DNA from: Parachlamydiaceae bacterium
GTDB lineage: Bacteria; Chlamydiota; Chlamydiia; Chlamydiales; Parachlamydiaceae
DNA: 7,067 nucleotides
Assembly: GCA_013815395.1 (NCBI GenBank)
Contig: JACDGH010000071.1
Location: 1 to 7,067, forward strand
Reading direction: 5' to 3'
How positions within the stretch are numbered: the first letter of the stretch is position 1; every line of letters starts with the position of its first letter. A program made the translations under genes and the position numbers. Positions 1-5,782 of this stretch are shown one piece after another. The notes under the pieces are model-generated. The model was not told the origin of the DNA. It was given only the letters and a program-made list of their open reading frames with translations, and did no database searches.

Positions 1-365
1 GACCTTGGATAGGGATCGACTTTAATACCAAAGTGGAATGCTGTGCTTATCTTTTCGGTAATTTTGAATGGCATCAGATGACATATCGTGGGACTGGTTG
101 CTGGAATTTGCGTTCCGATTTAGGGCCTTTTCGCCATAAAGCCTATGGGCATGGTTATGTCTTAACGCTAGGGGCGAACTGGGAGCTTTTCAGTCATTGG
201 TCCTTGGGTATTGTAGGCAATTATCGTCATTTTCAAACAGGTAGTGGAAGAGAGACCTTGGAAGTAATTCATGGCCCAGATTGTGTGGAGCGCTTTACAG
301 CTCGTTTTAACGGTGCGAAGTGGGTGTCGTGGTCTGTTTCTGGGATTGTTGCTTGGCGCTGGTAA
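1..365 (+). CDS. C-terminal part of a probable outer-membrane beta-barrel protein (5' truncated)
   Basis: The reading frame is open from the window edge (first full codon at position 3) to TAA at 363-365, giving 120 residues. The GTG at 33 is an internal valine, not a start. The visible part alternates polar and hydrophobic/aromatic residues in strand-like blocks, for example GYVLTLGANWELF, WSLGIVGNYRHF and WVSWSVSGIVAWRW. Glycine and aromatic content is high, and the protein ends on Trp after an alternating strand. A C-terminal aromatic after an amphipathic strand is the classic end of outer-membrane barrels, recognised by the BAM machinery. The last two strands around a Tyr-rich hairpin loosely recall omptin proteases, but no catalytic residues are visible here, so that is only a possibility. 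The gene is convergent with the peptidase-like gene on the other strand, with the repeat hairpin just downstream. The barrel call is inference; family unknown. Confidence 0.55.
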   Translation, partial: PWIGIDFNTKVECCAYLFGNFEWHQMTYRGTGCWNLRSDLGPFRHKAYGHGYVLTLGANWELFSHWSLGIVGNYRHFQTGSGRETLEVIHGPDCVERFTARFNGAKWVSWSVSGIVAWRW

Positions 366-371
366 TGGTTG

Positions 372-425
372 AAAGGACATAAAGGACGAAAAGGACTTAA
401 AGGACATAAGGGACATAAAGGACAG
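372..425 (+). repeat. Six 9-bp tandem repeats, unit AAAGGACAT (left arm of the large hairpin)
   Basis: There are six contiguous in-phase units: AAAGGACAT, AAAGGACGA, AAAGGACTT, AAAGGACAT, AAGGGACAT and AAAGGACAG. They begin 6 nt after the stop codon of the upstream gene. The unit is three codons long and continues in the frame of that gene, so readthrough of the TAA would add six Gly-X-Lys-type triplets before a TAA at 432-434. There is no evidence that this happens. The AAGGA core also resembles a Shine-Dalgarno sequence. Confidence 0.9.
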
Positions 426-505
426 ACCTTATAAGACCTCATATACCTCTTAAGTCCTGTATGTCCCTTAAGTCCTTTATGTCCTTTATGTCCTTTATGT
501 CCCTT
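372..505. terminator. Large hairpin between convergent genes, possible bidirectional terminator
   Basis: The left arm 372-425 pairs with the right arm 452-505 over 54 bp, with about 46 matched positions by eye and a 26-nt loop (426-451). The innermost complete unit pair is AAGGGACAT with ATGTCCCTT. The hairpin lies between the 3' ends of two convergent genes, where it would be transcribed from both sides. There is no clean GC stem followed by a U-run, so a classical intrinsic terminator is not shown. It could instead stabilise 3' ends or block antisense transcription. Confidence 0.45.
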
Positions 506-568
506 ACGTCCTTTTCTTCCTTAACGTCCTTTTCTTCCGTAACGTTCTTTTCTTCCGTAACGTTCTTT
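452..568 (-). repeat. Thirteen inverted 9-bp tandem repeats (right arm), with an 18-bp higher-order part
   Basis: From 452 to 568 there are thirteen contiguous in-phase 9-mers of the type ATGTCCTTT, the reverse complement of the left-arm unit. The units from 452 to 505 pair with the left arm. From 506 the array becomes an 18-bp repeat in which ACGTCCTTT or ACGTTCTTT alternates with TCTTCCTTA or TCTTCCGTA (506-523, 524-541, 542-559, then a half unit 560-568). The purine-rich strand is the minus strand here and the plus strand at 372-425. The array ends 31 bp before the stop of the minus-strand gene. Confidence 0.9.
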
Positions 569-599
569 AAATCTTTTTCATCCCTTCCGACCCATTCGA

Positions 600-1532
600 T
601 TACTTAAAGTCGCGAGCTAATTGATCTTCAAAACTTACAGGTTCTTTTTCAAAAACAACAGTCATATCTTTATCGAAAAGCTTTGTAAACATGTTAAAGT
701 CTCGAAAGTAAACTGCAATCGGCAATTCGGCATCTTTTGCGGTGCTTTTAAAAGTAAGCCCACTTTTTAAAAAGTGGTAGTGAATATTATTGTGGGCAGC
801 AAAAATTTTTCTATTGTTAGATAATTCTGCTATCCTTTCTGCGACACATGTCATATCTTTCAATTTGCCATTCGCTGATGAACAGCTATTTAAAACAATT
901 ATCCCTTTGGGATCTAATTTATTAAATGCTGCTCTTAACTCATCTTCATATCCCAGAATAGTCTCGTTTTTGTTTAGCTGTATGCCTTGAGAACATCCAT
1001 GCCCGGCAATAACCAGCACTTTGATAGGTAATTTCGATTGAGAAACTTCCTCGATAGCAATTGCAATATCACAAACATTTCCAATATTAGCTTTTTCAAT
1101 TCTGAAATCCTTGGATAATTCATAAGGTACACTTAAATTGATATCTAGAAAGTTCGGATCCTTAGCTGTCAAATATAATGCAATTCCCTTTTTTTGATCT
1201 GTGTTTCTACAGCTTGCATGAATGATTAAAGTCTTAGGCAATTTCATGATTCGAAGCATGTTGAACATAAGTGCGGAGGGGATCAAAGATTTTAGGATAA
1301 AAGATTTTACTATTATATTGGTATTTTGATTGCATATTTCAGAATATGATATTGGCTTAAAATTCCGACAATAAAAATGTCGATAAATAATTTCCCCGGT
1401 GTTTAATGTTAAGCAAATTAATGCAGCAATATTGCATTTTTTTTGAGGGGTAAGGTTAACTAGCTGTTTTTCAATTTCACCATTTAGCCACTCTTTTATT
1501 TTTGGTATAAATTTATTTGTTATACTCGACAT
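600..1532 (-). CDS. Putative clan CD (caspase/CHAT/legumain-like) cysteine peptidase
   Basis: This 310-aa protein was not recognised as a named family. It carries the hallmark arrangement of clan CD cysteine peptidases. A hydrophobic strand ends in His-Gly (KVLVIAGHG, H178-G179), and a second strand ends in the likely nucleophile Cys (GIIVLNSCSSANG, C217), 39 residues later. An earlier strand (KTLIIHASC, 100-108) could open the Rossmann-like caspase core. The C-terminal 60 residues have an aromatic, strand-rich character and end in an acidic/basic tail. Moderately hydrophobic segments at about 34-50 and 73-96 could be helices or membrane contacts; there is no clear signal peptide. The ATG at 1532 is supported by an AAGGA five to six nt upstream. 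The gene stands alone on its strand with an AT-rich promoter region. In intracellular bacteria such proteins can be host-directed effectors, but secretion is not shown. CHAT-type proteases or inactive homologues are alternatives. Confidence 0.55.
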   Translation of the reverse strand: MSSITNKFIPKIKEWLNGEIEKQLVNLTPQKKCNIAALICLTLNTGEIIYRHFYCRNFKPISYSEICNQNTNIIVKSFILKSLIPSALMFNMLRIMKLPKTLIIHASCRNTDQKKGIALYLTAKDPNFLDINLSVPYELSKDFRIEKANIGNVCDIAIAIEEVSQSKLPIKVLVIAGHGCSQGIQLNKNETILGYEDELRAAFNKLDPKGIIVLNSCSSANGKLKDMTCVAERIAELSNNRKIFAAHNNIHYHFLKSGLTFKSTAKDAELPIAVYFRDFNMFTKLFDKDMTVVFEKEPVSFEDQLARDFK

Positions 1533-1575
1533 CTAAATCCTTATTAAAACTTAAATTAATTTGTTAAAATAAGAT

Positions 1576-1605
1576 TGTATATTAACAACATAAATAATTT
1601 GTTAA
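1576..1605 (-). promoter_or_regulatory. Candidate sigma-70-like promoter of the peptidase-like gene
   Basis: On the minus strand, TTAACA (1600-1605) and TATACA (1576-1581) are 18 bp apart and lie about 44 nt upstream of the ATG at 1532. The surroundings are extremely AT-rich, so chance matches are likely. Confidence 0.25.
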
Positions 1606-1813
1606 GTTTGTGTAAGTAATACATTAATTTATAGGTATGGAAAAAGACAGAAAAAACATGGTTTAAAACACATATTAGGTAAATGAACTAAGTCCCAAAA
1701 AAACATTTTGCCTGCACGGGGATCTGTGGTTGTTCAGATCACAGAGATCACCTAGCACAAAGAGGACTAATTTAAATTGAACCATACCGAAAAGTATAAA
1801 GATTTAAGCGACT

Positions 1814-1852
1814 AAGGGTCATTAGCGACTTAAACAGTTCGCTACGACCCTT
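1814..1852 (-). terminator. Hairpin downstream of the Fe-S carrier gene, candidate terminator
   Basis: AAGGGTC plus TAGCGA (1814-1828) pairs with TCGCTA plus GACCCTT (1839-1852), giving 13 bp with a small internal mismatch and a 10-nt loop. An outer GCG/CGC pair extends it. It begins 23 bp beyond the stop codon of the minus-strand Fe-S gene. The minus strand after it is only modestly T-rich, so intrinsic termination is plausible but unproven. Confidence 0.45.
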
Positions 1853-1875
1853 CGCCCATTAATTATTGCCAACTA

Positions 1876-2463
1876 TTAGTAGCCGTGCGAAGTGCCGCAG
1901 CCACAAGCAGATTTAACATTAGGATTACTAACTTTAAAGCCTGAGCCTTGTAGACCATCAACGAAATCAATTTCAGAGCCTAGCAAACGTTTTACCATAC
2001 AAGTGTTGATATGGATAGGAATGCCCATGCTTTCAAATGTTGTGTCGTCAGGTAAAGCTTTTTCTGAGTAATCTAAAGCATATTCAAAACCATTGCAACC
2101 AGCCATACGTTCAGCAAAGCGCAGGCCCCAGCCTTGTTTACCTTCTTCTTCTAGAATTTCTAAATACTTTTTCGCTGCACGTTTTGTTATAGTGATCGTA
2201 GAAGCATCAACTTCTTCTTCCAACAAGGCATTTAAGCGCGAAGTTAGGCGGTCAATTGCTTCTTGATTCATGCCATGACTCATCATGCCAGCTTCTAAAG
2301 TTTCCCATGTAGCTGCAGAACAGCCAACACAATGAAGGCCGGCATTGGTGATTTCTTGAGATAAGCGTTGAGCTTTAAAAGGGAAGAGGGATAAAATCTC
2401 TTCGATAGTCATATGTTGATGAATTTTTTTCTTAGTTTTTGTGCTTGCTTCTTCTGTGGTCAT
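1876..2463 (-). CDS. DUF1858-A-type (IscA/HesB) Fe-S carrier fusion protein
   Basis: This 195-aa protein has two parts. Residues about 17-80 match the DUF1858 style (MTIEEILSLFP ... GLHCVGCSAATWETLEAG), with a CxxC pair at C45/C48. Residues about 89-195 are an A-type iron-sulfur carrier of the HesB/IscA/SufA/ErpA family. They include FAERMAGCNGFEY with C123, the DDTTFESMGI and GSEIDFVDGL blocks, then GSGFKVSNPN and SACGCG with C187 and C189. The three conserved Cys have the family spacing (C-x63-C-x-C), so the cluster site looks intact. A-type carriers accept clusters from the scaffold and pass them to apo-proteins in the cytoplasm. The ATG at 2463 has AAGGAG nine nt upstream; a later in-frame Met18 lacks that support. 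The ferredoxin gene ends 48 bp upstream on the same strand, so the two are probably co-transcribed. C155 is an additional cysteine. Confidence 0.9.
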   Translation of the reverse strand: MTTEEASTKTKKKIHQHMTIEEILSLFPFKAQRLSQEITNAGLHCVGCSAATWETLEAGMMSHGMNQEAIDRLTSRLNALLEEEVDASTITITKRAAKKYLEILEEEGKQGWGLRFAERMAGCNGFEYALDYSEKALPDDTTFESMGIPIHINTCMVKRLLGSEIDFVDGLQGSGFKVSNPNVKSACGCGTSHGY

Positions 2464-2511
2464 AATGAGAAGCTCCTTATAAGTTTAGGGTTTTAATCAA
2501 CTTTTAATTTT

Positions 2512-2778
2512 TTAGAATGAGATTTTTACTTTGCCACATTTGATTCTGCATTGGCAAGCTAATCGTTCGTCACACGTGCCTTCTCCAAGGAAATCTTCTT
2601 CTTCTTTTGTAGGAGGAGTGAGGTTTTGTTTGCCTTCTTTGATTTCTATGACACATGTACCACATACGCCCTCTGTGCAGGCAAAAGGCACCCCTGCATC
2701 TTCACAGGCTTCGGAGATAGGTGAATCGTCAGGTAATTCTACTTCCTCATTATTATGGTCGAAAACTAACTTGGCCAT
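2512..2778 (-). CDS. fer: Plant-type [2Fe-2S] ferredoxin
   Basis: This is a small acidic electron carrier of 88 residues from the chosen start. The motif FACTEGVCGTC followed later by LACQC gives the four cluster ligands at C34, C39, C42 and C75 (C-x4-C-x2-C-x32-C), close to plant-type spacing. Four further Cys (25, 69, 77, 81) make it unusually cysteine-rich. It resembles the chlamydial ferredoxin, from memory. Two in-frame ATGs compete, at 2790 and 2778. The first has no Shine-Dalgarno, whereas GGAG lies six nt before the second and overlaps the first ATG. MAKLVFD is also the usual family beginning, so 2778 is preferred; from 2790 the product is 92 aa. It precedes the A-type Fe-S carrier on the same strand, which suggests a joint role in Fe-S assembly or reductive supply. 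The partner reductase is not in the window. Confidence 0.92.
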   Translation of the reverse strand: MAKLVFDHNNEEVELPDDSPISEACEDAGVPFACTEGVCGTCVIEIKEGKQNLTPPTKEEEDFLGEGTCDERLACQCRIKCGKVKISF

Positions 2779-2784
2779 ATTAGA

Positions 2785-2788
2785 CTCC
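2785..2788 (-). promoter_or_regulatory. Ribosome binding site that decides the ferredoxin start
   Basis: On the minus strand the bases GGAG sit six nt before the ATG at 2778. They include the G of the upstream ATG at 2790, which itself has no purine-rich leader. Confidence 0.6.
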
Positions 2789-2798
2789 ATAAGGCTAA

Positions 2799-2817
2799 AA
2801 CATATTCTAAATATGTT
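2799..2817 (-). promoter_or_regulatory. Operator-like inverted repeat upstream of ferredoxin
   Basis: AACATAT and ATATGTT flank a 5-bp spacer as a perfect 7-bp inverted repeat, 20 bp upstream of the chosen ferredoxin start. It lies just downstream of a possible promoter (minus strand TTGGAT at 2845-2850, TATAAA at 2820-2825, spacing 19), where a repressor would act. A short AT-rich palindrome can occur by chance. Confidence 0.35.
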
Positions 2818-2916
2818 GATTTATAATGATTTAATTTTTTCTTAATCCAAATTATGTTTGAAATCCTATTAAAAATCAAGAAGTTTATTACTGCTTTGTC
2901 TAAGGTTGGTCTGGGT

Positions 2917-3531
2917 TCAATCGAGCACATTGACATTTTTCTTTTGCAGCCACAATAATTTAGCAATGTATTGCCAATTGGAATGAATATAATCGAATCC
3001 AGAATAAACCGTATAAACAGCTGCAAGAGAGACAGCGATAGTGCTATATAAATGAAGGGAATCGGTTGACAATATTCCTAGAGAATGAGGGATCATTAGA
3101 AGTAAAATCACAAAGGCTGCAAAAGCTTGGATCACTGCTTTAATTTTTCCTGTCATACGTGCAGCTAAAGCAAAGCCTTTGAGGGCGCAAATAATTCTAA
3201 GAGTGCTGACAATAGAATCTCGATATAGAAAAATAAAAATTAGAAACATAGGCAATCGAATAGGGTCAAGAGTAAATGTCAAAAAAACAGAAATGCGAGA
3301 AATGCTATCAGCCATTGGATCAAGTACTTTGCCAAGATCAGTTACCTGATTAAATTTACGCGCAAAATAGCCATCACATCCGTCGGAGAGCTCTGAGATG
3401 CCAAGGAGAAATAATAGTGCATATGGCAGCATCTGACTAGTGATTCCAAATAAGTCGTGTTCCAAATAAAGCAAAAGGAATATTGGACTGATAATAATGC
3501 GTGCAAGGGTGAAATAGTTAGCTATGCTCAA
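2917..3531 (-). CDS. pgsA: CDP-alcohol phosphatidyltransferase, probably phosphatidylglycerophosphate synthase
   Basis: This 204-aa integral membrane enzyme transfers a phosphatidyl group from CDP-diacylglycerol to an alcohol, most likely glycerol-3-phosphate, in phosphatidylglycerol synthesis. The complete family signature D-x2-DG-x2-AR-x8-G-x3-D-x3-D is present at residues 50-75 (D50, D53, G54, A57, R58, G68, D71, D75). The start NYFTLARIIISP is typical of PgsA. Several hydrophobic segments follow (about 11-24, 34-47, 80-104, 134-147, 164-177). The start is TTG at 3531, with AGGTG four nt upstream and no better ATG nearby. The gene lies 17 nt after glgA on the same strand, so it is almost certainly co-transcribed with it; this adjacency also occurs in Chlamydia (recalled). 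A 138-bp gap separates it from the ferredoxin. The exact acceptor alcohol cannot be proven from the sequence. Confidence 0.88.
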   Translation of the reverse strand: MSIANYFTLARIIISPIFLLLYLEHDLFGITSQMLPYALLFLLGISELSDGCDGYFARKFNQVTDLGKVLDPMADSISRISVFLTFTLDPIRLPMFLIFIFLYRDSIVSTLRIICALKGFALAARMTGKIKAVIQAFAAFVILLLMIPHSLGILSTDSLHLYSTIAVSLAAVYTVYSGFDYIHSNWQYIAKLLWLQKKNVNVLD

Positions 3532-3548
3532 AGGGCACCTATATAAGT

Positions 3549-5084
3549 TTATATGTTGTAATTCAGAGGCGACGGTTTAATTAAAGGATTATCAACTATT
3601 TTGCTATATATTTCCAGATAAAGATCAGCAGGCTTGTTCCAACTAAAGTCTATATTCATACCATTAATCACTAATTTACGCCATTTTTCCGGATCATGAA
3701 ACCAGCAATCTATCGCTCTTTTTAAAGCAGATTCTATGCCGATATTGTCCGGTGTTTCAAAAGTGTATCCATTTCTCATATCCAAAGGTAAGTCAGAGTG
3801 ATCAATATCAAAAATGGTGTCAGCTAACCCCCCAGTTTTACGCACGATTGGAATAGAACCATACTTAAGAGCAATCATTTGCGTCAATCCGCAAGGCTCA
3901 AAAAGAGATGGGACGATAAACATATCCGAAGCTGCAAAGATCAAATGTGCTAATTCTTCTTGATGATGTAATGTTAAACTAACATTTGGGTTGTCCATAT
4001 GCTTATGTTTAAATTGATGGAAGGCAGCATTAATTTCAGGCATTTGAGTGCTGCCGAGCAATACGAATTGTCCATTATTTTCAAAAGTGAAAGAGAGAGC
4101 GTGCTTTATAAGTTCAATCCCTTTTTGGGGAACTAGACGCGTGATGCAGCTAATGATTGGTTTATGGTCTTCTGAAAGTAACAAGCGCTCTCTTAAAATT
4201 TTTTTTATATACGCTTTTTTGTCTAAAGTGTTGCGGTCCTTTTTATTGGCAGGCATTTCACGGGAAGAGTAGTGTGCAGGTAGATAGCGATCCAATTCAG
4301 GATTCCAATAGGAATAATCAATTCCATTTAAAATTCCTAAAAACTTATTTTCGTATTTAATAAGTGTAGTGTCTAGGCCTCGGCCGCCTTCTGGTGTTTT
4401 AACTTCTTTGGCATAGTTAGGGGAGACTGTAGTGACAAAATCTGAATAGACAATGCCGCCTTTAAGTAGATTGATTGTTTTAGGTTGATAGCGATCTTGA
4501 AGTCTGCCTGGAGCTAAATAATGAGCACCATTAAGTCCGATGCGATCCAGATCCGAAGAAGCGCATTTTCCCTGATACTCGATATTGTGAATGGTAAAAA
4601 ATATTTTTGGCTTGGTATAGGCCAATGCTTTGTACATGTCATAGTATATAGGAGCAACAGGAGCTGTCTGCCAATCGTGCAGATGAATAATGTCTGGTTG
4701 AATCTGCTTCTTAAACAAAAATTCCATAGCTGTGCGCGAAAAATATAAGTAACGCTCGATGTCATCTTCACAACCATAAAAGCATCCCCTATTAAAGAAA
4801 TGGCGTGGATGATGAGGTTCGATAAAATAGACTTTGAGGTTTTCTACCCATCCTATCCAAACGGTATTGTGATGCCACTCACCTTGATAAAACGACATTA
4901 AGTCGAGATATTCGACAGCAAGATCACGTATTGCATTGCTATCCATGCAATCATATTTAGGAATAATGATGTCGACATCATGACCCTTCCATGATTGTTC
5001 GCGTGAAAGACCTAGAACAACATCTGCAAGGCCTCCAACTTTGGCGAGGGGCGCTAGCTCGGAAGCAATGTGTACGATATGCAT
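3549..5084 (-). CDS. glgA: Glycogen synthase (GT5 family)
   Basis: This 511-aa cytoplasmic glucosyltransferase extends alpha-1,4-glucan chains using a nucleotide-activated glucose. The family usually uses ADP-glucose in bacteria; some chlamydiae are reported to use UDP-glucose. N-terminal landmarks are the beginning HIVHIASELAPLAKVGGLAD with the K15-V-G-G-L substrate loop, HLHDWQTAPV (134-143) and FFTIHNIEYQG (162-172). The interdomain hallmark GILNGIDYSYWNP is at 250-261. The C-terminal GT-B domain shows ITRLVPQKGIELI (314-326, R316 and K321) and SLFEPCGLTQM (393-403, with E396), then IPIVRKTGGLADT. Length and landmarks indicate an intact enzyme. The ATG at 5084 has GAGG upstream. It is the first gene of the minus-strand group and overlaps no neighbour. 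Confidence 0.97.
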   Translation of the reverse strand: MHIVHIASELAPLAKVGGLADVVLGLSREQSWKGHDVDIIIPKYDCMDSNAIRDLAVEYLDLMSFYQGEWHHNTVWIGWVENLKVYFIEPHHPRHFFNRGCFYGCEDDIERYLYFSRTAMEFLFKKQIQPDIIHLHDWQTAPVAPIYYDMYKALAYTKPKIFFTIHNIEYQGKCASSDLDRIGLNGAHYLAPGRLQDRYQPKTINLLKGGIVYSDFVTTVSPNYAKEVKTPEGGRGLDTTLIKYENKFLGILNGIDYSYWNPELDRYLPAHYSSREMPANKKDRNTLDKKAYIKKILRERLLLSEDHKPIISCITRLVPQKGIELIKHALSFTFENNGQFVLLGSTQMPEINAAFHQFKHKHMDNPNVSLTLHHQEELAHLIFAASDMFIVPSLFEPCGLTQMIALKYGSIPIVRKTGGLADTIFDIDHSDLPLDMRNGYTFETPDNIGIESALKRAIDCWFHDPEKWRKLVINGMNIDFSWNKPADLYLEIYSKIVDNPLIKPSPLNYNI

Positions 5085-5130
5085 GAAGAATTACCTCGGT
5101 AAAGCAAAATTGCAAATTGGGGCAGTAGGC

Positions 5131-5175
5131 ATCTTGTGTTTTTACAGAATACAAGATTTTGAATTCTCAATCCAA
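5131..5175 (-). promoter_or_regulatory. Candidate glgA promoter overlapped by an inverted repeat
   Basis: On the minus strand TTGGAT (5170-5175) and TATTCT (5146-5151) are 18 bp apart, about 60 nt upstream of the glgA ATG. A 7-bp inverted repeat, ATCTTGT with ACAAGAT (5131-5137 and 5151-5157), spans the -10 box and likely start site, where a regulator could bind. Both are weak predictions by eye. Confidence 0.3.
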
Positions 5176-5278
5176 TAATTCTCATGCGAGCTAATAATTC
5201 CTCTGAATTTAAGACGACTGCATGGTAATTATTGAGTCCTCTTAATACCTCAGTAAATGGACTCTTTCCGTCGAATCA

Positions 5279-5550
5279 TCCCGCTTTTATACGTTTTAGA
5301 GGCTAAGGGGTAACGCAGAGCCGCTGAGGAACGCTGAGACGCTGAGAACCAAATTATTAAATACAGTAAAGGAAGGTTAAAGAGCAAGCGACGAAGCCCT
5401 ATTTAGCTTGAGATTTGCAAGATCGACTTACTAGTTTTTTAATTCCCTCTATTCTATAAATTACTTATAATCAACATTAATTCTCAGCGTCTCAGCGTTC
5501 CTCAGCGACTCGGCGTTTCCCCTTAGCCTCTAAAACGTATAAAAGCGGGA
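5279..5550. repeat. 272-bp element of two 70-bp inverted arms around a 132-bp centre
   Basis: The left arm 5279-5348 and the right arm 5481-5550 are reverse complements at 67 of 70 positions, counted by eye. Each arm has an outer 32-bp part beginning TCCCGCTTTTATACG. Its inner part is made of four copies of CGCTGAG or close variants (5314, 5322, 5332 and 5340 on the left, mirrored at 5483, 5491, 5501 and 5509 on the right). The 132-bp centre is AT-rich, has no ORF of note, and contains a run of Ts near 5434. No transposase and no convincing target duplication are visible (only CA on both sides). A MITE-like or REP-like non-autonomous element, or a structured RNA, are all possible. Confidence 0.9.
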
Positions 5551-5719
5551 CAAATTGGTCAGGGCGTAAGGAGCTATTTTGTAAATGGTTTTGAGCAAAT
5601 TTTGGTTTTGCTTAATAATTAATAAAATTGATACACCTCTGTCATAACGCTCAAAGGTTGAAAATTGCTCTTATCGATTAATATAAGGAAAATATTTTCT
5701 CTTTTTTGTGATTTCTTTG

Positions 5720-5749
5720 TTGCAAAAAAATACCTAAATTTAATAGGAT
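5720..5749 (+). promoter_or_regulatory. Candidate promoter for tRNA-Gln and prs
   Basis: TTGCAA (5720-5725) and TAGGAT (5744-5749) are 18 bp apart, each with four of six consensus matches. They would start transcription about 25 nt before the tRNA. The palindrome TTCGCTAGCGAA (5756-5767) would lie in the 5' leader. Confidence 0.35.
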
Positions 5750-5782
5750 GTTGACTTCGCTAGCGAACATAGCAAGTTCTAA

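Larger units (their letters stand above)
1533..1875. other. 343-bp intergenic region with hairpins, no supported gene
   Basis: The half near 1532 is very AT-rich and is the likely promoter zone of the peptidase-like gene. The middle holds an imperfect hairpin (1721-1749: GATCTGTG against CACAGAGATC with a 2-nt bulge). On the minus strand this is followed, about 17 nt further on, by a run of Ts (1697-1703). The end nearest the Fe-S gene holds the stronger hairpin at 1814-1852. I see no ORF with a ribosome binding site and no tRNA. Confidence 0.6.
5085..5782. other. 698-bp divergent intergenic region, no supported protein gene
   Basis: The region separates glgA (leftward) from tRNA-Gln/prs (rightward). 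It holds, in order, a candidate glgA promoter with an inverted repeat (5131-5175), a 272-bp inverted-arm element (5279-5550), and a small hairpin with a T-rich loop (5594-5612). A candidate promoter for the tRNA (5720-5749) and a perfect 12-bp palindrome (5756-5767) complete it. No ORF with start, ribosome binding site and protein-like composition was found. Confidence 0.7.

Noticed and set aside
33..35. GTG as start of a 110-aa protein
   Set aside because: The same frame is open to the window edge and keeps barrel-like composition, so the true start lies outside the window.
372..568. CRISPR array
   Set aside because: Units of 9 bp are contiguous without spacers and there are no cas genes.
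2766..3026. Possible 86-aa minus-strand gene between pgsA and ferredoxin
   Set aside because: It overlaps the pgsA coding end in another frame and has no ribosome binding site or protein-like features; it is a shadow frame.
4514..4777. Plus- and minus-strand ORFs inside glgA
   Set aside because: They lie wholly inside a well-supported glgA in other frames and resemble no protein.
5279..5550. Complete insertion sequence
   Set aside because: The 132-bp centre cannot encode a transposase and no target duplication longer than 2 bp is seen.
5594..5612. Hairpin AGCAAA with TTTGCT as a terminator or sRNA end
   Set aside because: The stem is only 6 bp and AT-rich and no T-run follows; this is expected in such sequence.
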